IMG/VR virus record: IMGVR_UViG_3300025000_000355 | Span: 1-27,767 of that record | Length of the DNA: 27,767 nucleotides | Direction: 5' to 3' (one strand) | Source: a virus | In this document: in pieces, positions 20,752 through 27,767 of the stretch | How the letters are laid out: every line of letters begins with the position of its first letter | Numbering within the stretch: the stretch's first letter is position 1 | Program-made: the position numbers and the translations under genes | Notes under the pieces: model-generated | Seen by the model: the letters and a program-made list of their open reading frames with translations, nothing else | Databases searched by the model: none | What the model was told of the DNA's origin: nothing

Positions 20752-22352
20752 TGGATGTATTAGGTCTAGTAGATAAAAGAAATATCTTCCTTTTACTGGG
20801 ATGTTATTGCAACAATCCAAGATTAGCTACCGACAAAAAATTTGAAACCAATGCTAATGATTATTCGGAGACTTTTCATAAAATGGTCTATGGAGCAATT
20901 TATAATATATCAAAAAAATCTACTGTTACTACTATTACTCCTATTGAAATTGAAAATGAATTATCTCAATTTCCTTCTGCTTTGGCTTTATGGAAGACTA
21001 ATGATGGGTGGTTATACATTGAAAAGGCAATTGAAGAAACTGTTGATAAGACTTCAAATATAGGACTATATTATGATAATGTTAGAAAATTTTCCATATT
21101 ACGAATGACCATAGAAAAACTGAAAATGGATATAAGCTTCATTTATGATGAAAGTGACGAGCATAAATTAGCATTATTTAATCAAATGGATAGCAAACAG
21201 GTACTAAGCCAATTGTTAAATAAGTTTGATGATTTTAAAAATCTATGGAAAACAAATTTTGGAGATAATTATAATTTTCATGCAGGAGATGACATTGAAA
21301 GCATAATTGAGGATTGTAAAAATCAAGATACAAGTTATGGATATCCTATGCAAAGTGGGTATATGACTACTATTTTTAGAGGTTTAAGACCTAAGAAATG
21401 TATGATCAGAAGTTCGGTTAGTGGTGGTGGAAAAACTAGAAACTCGCTGGCTGAAGCTTGCAATATATCTTCTGATAGAATGTATGATTGGCAGAAAAAG
21501 ATTTGGCTCTCCACTGGAGAAAAAAATCCCGTATTATTCATCTCTACTGAACTATCTAAAGAGGAATTACAAACATGTTTATTAGCTCATATTTCAGGAA
21601 TAGACGAAGATAAATTGACAGAATGGAAAGATATAACTCCTGAAGAAGAATTGATTATTTATGAATCAGGAAAGATAGTTAAAGAAAGCTTATTATATGG
21701 AGAATATCAACCAGATTTCACTATTGAAACTATAGAAGAAACTATTGAAAGATACATAATAAATAAAAATATTACCCATTGTTTCTTTGATTATATAAAT
21801 GATTCACCAAGCTTGTATTCATATTATATTCAGAAAACTGGAGTAAAACTACAAACTCATCAAATCTTATTTTTGTTTTCAGCAGCTTTAAAACAATTGG
21901 CTAACCGATATAATATTTTTCTAGGTAGTTCAACTCAATTATCATCGAATTGGAAAGAAGAAAAAGACGCAAACGCTCTAAAGGGAAGTAAAGCTATCTT
22001 AGAGAAGCCTGATTATGGTATTTTAGCTCTACCTGCTAGTAGTGCCGATTTGCAAAAGTTAAAACCAATATTGGGCAATGGTTTTTATACAGAACCAAAT
22101 ATGGGTTATTATATCATCAAGAATAGGGGTGGTAAATGGAAAAGTGTTATTGTTTGGACAAAAATAAATATGGGAACAGTTAGAGAAATTGATTGTTTTG
22201 TAACAACCGTAGATTTTGAATTAATTACAGATATTAAGAAAACAATTATAGAGTTCCAATTAGATGATGTTGGAGATTGTGACAAAATTGACATAGAAGG
22301 TAGTGCTACGGAACTTATTGAGGAATTCAATAAAATAATACTTGAAGAATAG
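20751..22352 (+). CDS. DnaB-like replicative helicase
   Basis: 533 aa, GTG start sharing a base with the previous TAG, AGGGGAGGTGG upstream. Walker A is SVSGGGKT (K228, T229), the following H2-type motif is LFISTELSKEEL (E267), Walker B is FFDY (D347), and a GSSTQLSSNW segment then matches the DnaB Q/N sensor region. The ~200-residue N-terminal part is helical and shorter on similarity to DnaB_N. It is the 5'-3' ring helicase of the phage fork. The Walker A has three glycines before the lysine, a normal DnaB variant. The position matches yorI of SPbeta as I recall. Confidence 0.9.
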   Translation: MDVLGLVDKRNIFLLLGCYCNNPRLATDKKFETNANDYSETFHKMVYGAIYNISKKSTVTTITPIEIENELSQFPSALALWKTNDGWLYIEKAIEETVDKTSNIGLYYDNVRKFSILRMTIEKLKMDISFIYDESDEHKLALFNQMDSKQVLSQLLNKFDDFKNLWKTNFGDNYNFHAGDDIESIIEDCKNQDTSYGYPMQSGYMTTIFRGLRPKKCMIRSSVSGGGKTRNSLAEACNISSDRMYDWQKKIWLSTGEKNPVLFISTELSKEELQTCLLAHISGIDEDKLTEWKDITPEEELIIYESGKIVKESLLYGEYQPDFTIETIEETIERYIINKNITHCFFDYINDSPSLYSYYIQKTGVKLQTHQILFLFSAALKQLANRYNIFLGSSTQLSSNWKEEKDANALKGSKAILEKPDYGILALPASSADLQKLKPILGNGFYTEPNMGYYIIKNRGGKWKSVIVWTKINMGTVREIDCFVTTVDFELITDIKKTIIEFQLDDVGDCDKIDIEGSATELIEEFNKIILEE

Positions 22353-22361
22353 GCGAAGCTT

Positions 22362-23441
22362 ATGTTAAATGCACAAGAACTAAAAGCTCAAATTTCTGAA
22401 AATGATGTTATTAAGTTATTGGGGCGTTTGGGGTCAGATGATTATATAGATACTGAAGAAGCCTATATTTTTAAAACTATTTGTCATCACGGGGAAAAAT
22501 ATAAGTTATATTACTACAGAGAGAGTAAATACTTTCATTGCTTTACAGACTGTGGAGATAGCTTTGACATCATTGAGTTAGTTTGTAGAAATAAGAATTA
22601 TTCATTTATTGAAGCAATAAATTGGATATGTATTCAATTAAATATTTCAACTTTTACATATGGTTTTGGTCAACAAAATGAAATTATTAATGATTGGGGA
22701 TTTATTAATAGTATTAGAAGGAAAAAGAAAGAAGACAAAGACAATAAAAAACAGAGGGATTTTTATGATAGTAGTATCCTAAATATCTTTCAAAAAATGT
22801 ATTGGCAAGGTTGGATAGATGAAGGAATAAGCATCGAATCTATGTATAAATATGGTATCTTATATAGTACATTTCAACAAAAAATAATAATGCCACACTA
22901 CAATATAAATGATCAACTCATGGGTGTAAGAACTAGATCAATGATAGATGAGGAGATTGAACTTTATGGAAAATATTCTCCTTTTCAAATAAGTAAAGTA
23001 ATTTATTCACATCCATTAAGTCAAAATTTATATGGTATTAATATTAATAAAGAAGCAATAAAGCGGAAAAAGAAAATAATGTTAGTGGAGAGCGAAAAAG
23101 GAGTGTTACAATGTGACACTATGTTTGGAGAAGAAAATTTCACTGTGGCATTATGTGGAAACAGCTTTAGTAATTTCCAAAGAGATTTAATATTGAGCTT
23201 AGAGGTTAATGAAGTTATTGTCGCTTTAGATAAACAGTACCAAGAGGCAGAAAGTGAAGAAGCAAGTAAATGGGCAAAGCACATTAGAGAAAGAATAATC
23301 AATAAACTAGCTCCCTATTGTATTGTAACAATTTTGTGGGATACGGAAGGATTGCTTCCATACAAAAGTTCACCCTCAGATGTCGGTAAGGAAACACTAT
23401 TAAAACTTATGGATAAAAAGATATATACAGGTTGTATATAA
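22362..23441 (+). CDS. DnaG-like primase (CHC2 zinc finger and TOPRIM)
   Basis: 359 aa, ATG 22362 with a weak AGGCGAAG site. N-terminal CHC2-type zinc finger: C41, H42/H43, C60 and C64 (FHCFTDCG has one more residue between cysteines than the usual C-x2-C). Then the RNA-polymerase-domain element QQKIIMPHYN with LMGVRTR, and a TOPRIM core: E243 in LVESEKGVL and D290 in VIVALDKQY. The second acidic residue of the usual DxD is replaced (DKQ). Length near 360 aa is short for DnaG, lacking a helicase-binding end. Makes RNA primers at the fork with the adjacent helicase. The position matches yorJ of SPbeta as I recall. Confidence 0.85.
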   Translation: MLNAQELKAQISENDVIKLLGRLGSDDYIDTEEAYIFKTICHHGEKYKLYYYRESKYFHCFTDCGDSFDIIELVCRNKNYSFIEAINWICIQLNISTFTYGFGQQNEIINDWGFINSIRRKKKEDKDNKKQRDFYDSSILNIFQKMYWQGWIDEGISIESMYKYGILYSTFQQKIIMPHYNINDQLMGVRTRSMIDEEIELYGKYSPFQISKVIYSHPLSQNLYGININKEAIKRKKKIMLVESEKGVLQCDTMFGEENFTVALCGNSFSNFQRDLILSLEVNEVIVALDKQYQEAESEEASKWAKHIRERIINKLAPYCIVTILWDTEGLLPYKSSPSDVGKETLLKLMDKKIYTGCI

Positions 23442-23466
23442 ATATAATAATAAAAGTGAGGTAATT

Positions 23467-25209
23467 ATGAGTTTTAAATACAATTTAAAAGGAGCTGCAA
23501 TTGGTTTCAGTAATATTGTAGAAACAATTCTAAAAAATAGAGATATAGAAAATATAAATGACTTCCTTAATCCAAATGTATCCCATTTAGAAGATGAATT
23601 CTTATATGATCATATGGAATCAGGTTACGAAAATTTACTATATCATATTAAAAATAATAGTATAATTGTAATTGTCGTAGATTGTGATGCTGATGGATAT
23701 ACAAGTGCCTCCGCAATGTATCAATATATCATACATTTAATTATAAAATTCAATAGTAAATCTACAATTACATTTATTGTACATGATGATAAAGCACACG
23801 GATTGGATGAAGTTACCTTAAATAGAATTATTAAAATAGATTGTAGCTTAATTATCTTACCAGATGCATCTAGTAATGACTATGCTGAACATAAATATTT
23901 CAAAAATAAAGGAATCGATATTTTAGTTATTGATCATCATGGGTGTGAAAGATATAGTGAAAATGCAATAGTAATTAATAATCAACTCTCTCAAAAAGTA
24001 ACAAATAAAACTATGACAGGAATTGGTGTAGTATATAAATTTATAAAGTATATTGATAAAAAATTAAATCTAAATTATGCAGACGATTATCTTGATTTAC
24101 TTACAATAGGGATGATAGGAGACGTAAGTGATTTAAGAAATTTAGAAAGTAGATATTTGGTTTTAAAAGGAATTGAATTAATTAAAAAAGAGCAAAATAA
24201 AAATAAATTCATATCAGCACTAATTAAAGAAAAAGCTTATGATATGAAGAATGAAGTAAGTATCATTGGAATTGGTTTTTACATTGTTCCATTAATTAAT
24301 GCACTTATAAGAAATGGAACCTATGAAGAAAAAGAACTAATGTTTAAAGCGTTTCTCAATGTTGATGAAAAACACATGGATAAAATTAGAGGGAAAGGCG
24401 AAGTTGAACTATCATTACAAGACTATGTTGTGAGAATAGGAAATAAATGCAAAAGGAAACAAAAGAAACTTGTTGACGAAGCAGTTGAAATTGCAAAGAA
24501 TCAGGTAGACCAATATCAACTTTTCAATAATGGAATTATAATTATTAATGCCACGGGGCTAACAGAAAAAAATTATACTGGGTTATTGGCAAATAAATTA
24601 ACCAATATCTATCAAAGACCTTGTTTCTTATTAAGTTCTCATGAAGAAGATTTTGCAGGAAGTGCTAGAGGATATGATAAAAAAGATATCAAAGATATAA
24701 GACAATGGTGTGTTAATAGTGGATTATTTAATTACGCTTTAGGACACCCAAACGCATGTGGAATATCAATACATAATAGTAAAATAAATAGATTATATGA
24801 AATTGCAAGTCAAATGAAAGTTTCAGATTTTTTAATCTATGAAGTAGATGGAGTATTCAATGAAAAAACATTAAACAAAACCCTAATTGAATCAGTAGCA
24901 AAACATAAAAACATATGGGGAAATTCAGTAGATGAACCTATATTTGCAATAGAAAATTTAATAGTAAATTCCAAAGATATTGAGTTAATGGGTAAGAATA
25001 AAAATACCATAAAAATTAATTATAATGGAATTTCATTTATGAAGTTTTTTACAAATGAAGATAAATATAATGAAATGAAACAACATCAAGCTATAAGTCT
25101 TATAATAATAGGCAAATTCAGCATTAATGAATATAATGGAAAGATTACGCCACAAATTATCATTGAGGATTTTATGTATATTCCAAGCGTTGCTAAATTT
25201 AGATTTTAA
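23467..25209 (+). CDS. yorK: RecJ-like single-strand-specific exonuclease (DHH family)
   Basis: 580 aa, ATG 23467 with AGTGAGGTAATT upstream. DHH-phosphoesterase motifs in order: DCDADG (D72, D74, D76), D133 (LPDASS), DHH (residues 156-158, VIDHHGCE) and D219 (IGMIGDVSD). The DHHA1-like part follows with SARGYDKKD and GHPNACGIS near residue 430-435, then a C-terminal OB-like tail. All catalytic acids are present, so the enzyme should be active. RecJ relatives degrade single-stranded DNA 5'-3' in repair, recombination and primer removal. Sits between primase and polymerase; symbol given by SPbeta order, from memory. Confidence 0.88.
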   Translation: MSFKYNLKGAAIGFSNIVETILKNRDIENINDFLNPNVSHLEDEFLYDHMESGYENLLYHIKNNSIIVIVVDCDADGYTSASAMYQYIIHLIIKFNSKSTITFIVHDDKAHGLDEVTLNRIIKIDCSLIILPDASSNDYAEHKYFKNKGIDILVIDHHGCERYSENAIVINNQLSQKVTNKTMTGIGVVYKFIKYIDKKLNLNYADDYLDLLTIGMIGDVSDLRNLESRYLVLKGIELIKKEQNKNKFISALIKEKAYDMKNEVSIIGIGFYIVPLINALIRNGTYEEKELMFKAFLNVDEKHMDKIRGKGEVELSLQDYVVRIGNKCKRKQKKLVDEAVEIAKNQVDQYQLFNNGIIIINATGLTEKNYTGLLANKLTNIYQRPCFLLSSHEEDFAGSARGYDKKDIKDIRQWCVNSGLFNYALGHPNACGISIHNSKINRLYEIASQMKVSDFLIYEVDGVFNEKTLNKTLIESVAKHKNIWGNSVDEPIFAIENLIVNSKDIELMGKNKNTIKINYNGISFMKFFTNEDKYNEMKQHQAISLIIIGKFSINEYNGKITPQIIIEDFMYIPSVAKFRF

Positions 25210-25221
25210 GAAGGTGAAGAA

Positions 25222-27767
25222 TTGTATTTTTCAGCACATTCACATACCGAAATGAGTAATCTCAGATTGCCAGATTGTACCAATAAAACTAAAAATTTGA
25301 TTAAGTATGCAGAAAAAATTGGTTTAAAAGGAATTGCCATAACCGATCATGAGTGTCTTTCAGCTCATATTGAAGCAATTAAAATCAATAAAGAATTACA
25401 AAAAACAAATCCTAATTTTCAAGTTGCTCTTGGCAATGAAATATATCTAGTAAATAGTTTAGAAGAAGTTAAAGATAATTATACTTCTGGTGTTACTAAA
25501 TTCCCTCATTTTATTTTAATTGCTAAAACAAAAGAAGGACATCTTGCCCTAAGAAAAATGTCAACGTTAGCTTGGATGAATTCATTTAGAACAGGAAGAA
25601 TGGAAAGAACCCCTTTAACCACACAACAATTAGTGGAGGTCATGGAAGAATATAAAGGTCATGTAATTGGCAGTACCGCATGTTTAGGAGGATTTGTTGG
25701 TTTGAAATTTAAAGAGTTTCAGGCCAACAAACCAGAAGCATTAAAAGACATAGATAGTTTTTTAAATGCTTGTAAATATGTCTTTAATGATGATTTCTAC
25801 TTAGAAATTCAACCATCTCTATCAACTCAAGAACAAATTGATTACAATAAATTTGTAATTCAATTGGGAGAAAAATACAATATTAAAGTTATCTATACTA
25901 CAGATTCTCATTATTTGTCTATAAATCATAAACAAATTCACAAATCATTTTTGAACTCTAAAGATGGAGAAAGGGAAGTTTCAGACTTCTATGGATCTAC
26001 TTATGTAATGACCAAAGAAGAAGTTTGGGAATATTTTAAAAATTATATCAATGAAGAAAATTTCGAAATAATGACAAACAATACTTTAGAAATTGCTAAT
26101 AAAATTAAGTTCTATGATTTAGCACAAGATCCTGTAGTTCCTCCAACTCAAATACCAGACTTTGATGACAAACATATAATGCAAAATTATACAAACGAAT
26201 ATGAATACATTAAGAAATTTTACTATAGTGATTATTTGGTAGATAAGTATTTGTTGTTCTTGACTCAAGAAGGAATGAAAAATAAAAATCAAGAATTTGA
26301 TAAAGTAAATATGGATAGAATTGAAGAAGAATTAAAACAACTTTGGTTAATAAGTGAAAAAATTAATCAACGTCTGAGTAGCTATTATTGCTTAACAAAA
26401 GATTTAGTAGATTTAATGTGGAAATTAAGTCTAGTGGGAATTGCAAGAGGAAGTGTTACTGGACTGTATCTTGCTTATCTTATTGATATTACTCAAATGA
26501 ATCCAATCACATTTAATTTACCAAGTTGGAGACATATTCACAGCAGCAAACCTGAACTTGCGGATATTGATGTAGATACAGAAGCAGCACAAAGAGGAAA
26601 TATTCTAAAGGCAATCAAAGAGAAATATGGATATGAAAATACTTTAAATGTGGCTACTTTTAAAACACTGAAACCCAAATTAGCTATTCTTACTGCAGGT
26701 AGAGGATTGAACTACAATTACGATGAAATTCAAGCAATGTCTGATATGATTCCAATTGAAAGAGGAGCACAATGGAGTTTAAATGATTGTTTATTTGGAA
26801 ACGAAGAAGAGGAAAGAAAACCCATCAGAGAATTAATAAATCTATTAGAGAATTACCCCCAATTGAGAGAAACAGCTTTAGAGTTAGAAGGATTAATTGT
26901 TGGTAGAAGTATTCATGCAAGTGGTATTATTATATTCCCCAATGGATTTATTGAACAAAATTCCCTAATGAAAGCACCCAATGGAGATGACATTACTTGT
27001 TGGAACTTGGGTGACAGTGAATATACAGGAGGATTAAAATTTGATGCATTAACAATTGAATCATTAGATCGTATGAGAACTTGTATGGATGTTTTAGTAG
27101 AGGAGGGGAAAATGGAATGGAAAGGAAGTTTGAGAAATACTTATAATTACTATTTACATCCTGACGTTATAGACTATACAGATAAAGAAATGTGGAAACT
27201 TTTGTATAATGGGGATGTCGTTAATGCATTCCAATATGAAGGGTCTGTGGGTAAACAAGCATTAAGTAAAATACACCCACAAAACTTTCTAGAATTAGTT
27301 ACAGGAAACTCTTTAATGAGATTGGCTAATAAAGGGGGAGAACAACCATTAGACAAGTATGTTAGGTTTAAAAATAACATTAGCTTATGGTATCAAGAGA
27401 TGAGGGAATATGGATTAAATGAAGAAGAAATAAATATATTAGAACCTCATTTATTACCATTATACGGACTTGCTGACACTCAAGAGGTGGTCATGGAATT
27501 AACTATGGATAAAGGAATAGTTAATTTTAGTCTCACTCATGCAAATAAACTGAGAAAAGGAATTAGCAAAAAAAGTAAGAAAACAATTGAAGACTCTAAA
27601 AGACTTTTCTTTGAAGAAGGTTTAAAGAATGGAACTAGGAGAATATTTTTAGATTATGTTTGGGATTTACAAATTACCCCATCTTTAGGATACAGTTTCT
27701 CGAAAAATCATACAAATCCATATACTGGGATTTTAGTTCAAGAAATGAATTTAGCCCATGTTTATGG
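25222..27767 (+). CDS. yorL: DNA polymerase III alpha subunit, C family (DnaE-like), cut at window end
   Basis: Starts at TTG 25222 after AAGAAGGTGAAGA, 12 nt behind the RecJ-like stop; no stop codon in 848 codons to the window end, so the gene is partial at its 3' side. PHP domain: H6, H8 (HSHTE), D42-H43 (TDHE), E73, C154 and D228/H230 (TDSH), an apparently complete metal site. Palm: GRGSVTG, then D448 and D450 (ADIDVD), and D608 (GLKFDA). The tau/beta interaction end and OB domain lie beyond the window. An intact PHP site suggests an intrinsic proofreading 3'-5' exonuclease, as in Thermus-type C polymerases. The symbol is by SPbeta order from memory. Confidence 0.92.
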   Translation, partial: MYFSAHSHTEMSNLRLPDCTNKTKNLIKYAEKIGLKGIAITDHECLSAHIEAIKINKELQKTNPNFQVALGNEIYLVNSLEEVKDNYTSGVTKFPHFILIAKTKEGHLALRKMSTLAWMNSFRTGRMERTPLTTQQLVEVMEEYKGHVIGSTACLGGFVGLKFKEFQANKPEALKDIDSFLNACKYVFNDDFYLEIQPSLSTQEQIDYNKFVIQLGEKYNIKVIYTTDSHYLSINHKQIHKSFLNSKDGEREVSDFYGSTYVMTKEEVWEYFKNYINEENFEIMTNNTLEIANKIKFYDLAQDPVVPPTQIPDFDDKHIMQNYTNEYEYIKKFYYSDYLVDKYLLFLTQEGMKNKNQEFDKVNMDRIEEELKQLWLISEKINQRLSSYYCLTKDLVDLMWKLSLVGIARGSVTGLYLAYLIDITQMNPITFNLPSWRHIHSSKPELADIDVDTEAAQRGNILKAIKEKYGYENTLNVATFKTLKPKLAILTAGRGLNYNYDEIQAMSDMIPIERGAQWSLNDCLFGNEEEERKPIRELINLLENYPQLRETALELEGLIVGRSIHASGIIIFPNGFIEQNSLMKAPNGDDITCWNLGDSEYTGGLKFDALTIESLDRMRTCMDVLVEEGKMEWKGSLRNTYNYYLHPDVIDYTDKEMWKLLYNGDVVNAFQYEGSVGKQALSKIHPQNFLELVTGNSLMRLANKGGEQPLDKYVRFKNNISLWYQEMREYGLNEEEINILEPHLLPLYGLADTQEVVMELTMDKGIVNFSLTHANKLRKGISKKSKKTIEDSKRLFFEEGLKNGTRRIFLDYVWDLQITPSLGYSFSKNHTNPYTGILVQEMNLAHVY

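Noticed and set aside
25222-27767. Intein or group I intron in the polymerase gene (common in SPbeta-like phages)
   Set aside because: The frame is continuous and the polymerase motifs follow in normal order and spacing within the visible part.

Overview
The window is a strongly AT-rich stretch (TAA stops dominate, A/T-ending codons) of tightly packed, mostly very small genes that all lie on the + strand. Many overlap by 1-14 nt or carry a strong GGAGG-type ribosome binding site in the tail of the gene before. This layout, the large number of unrecognised small proteins and the replication cassette at the right end identify a large double-stranded DNA phage or prophage of a low-GC Gram-positive host (Bacillota, Bacillus/Clostridium-like). 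I saw no credible minus-strand gene, tRNA, rRNA, CRISPR array or transposon.

Left part (1-17.9 kb): an early/accessory region of about 50 small genes. Recognisable members are a SLOG-superfamily (YpsA/DUF1273-like) protein at the left edge, a SprT-like zinc metalloprotease, a MmcB-like PD-(D/E)XK nuclease that appears to start at ATT, and two lipoproteins, one of a beta-sandwich family that I also know from actinobacteriophages. There are also several one- or two-helix membrane mini-proteins and an unusually dense set of cysteine-rich, probably zinc-binding mini-proteins. Two small genes look broken: one by a one-base frameshift and one by an in-frame amber codon. Three near-consensus sigma-A promoters (about 4.76, 9.67 and 14.27 kb) restart transcription in the same direction.

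Right part (17.9-27.8 kb): a replication module read in one direction from a fourth promoter. In order it holds a possible 28-codon leader ORF with a 14-bp stem that would hide the next ribosome binding site, an OB/SSB-like protein, a Sak4-like RecA-fold ATPase, a small zinc-finger protein, a DnaB-like helicase, a DnaG-like CHC2/TOPRIM primase, a RecJ-like DHH exonuclease and a C-family (DnaE-like) DNA polymerase III alpha subunit cut by the window end. From memory, this order matches the yorG-yorL block of Bacillus phage SPbeta, so the element is best described as SPbeta-like. The proteins together would give nearly a full replisome: strand coating and recombination, helicase, primase, 5'-end processing and polymerase.

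The most interesting non-genic signals are two candidate translation-control structures in the replication operon (upstream of the SSB-like gene and upstream of the zinc-finger/helicase pair) and at least three genes whose only well-placed start codon is ATT.
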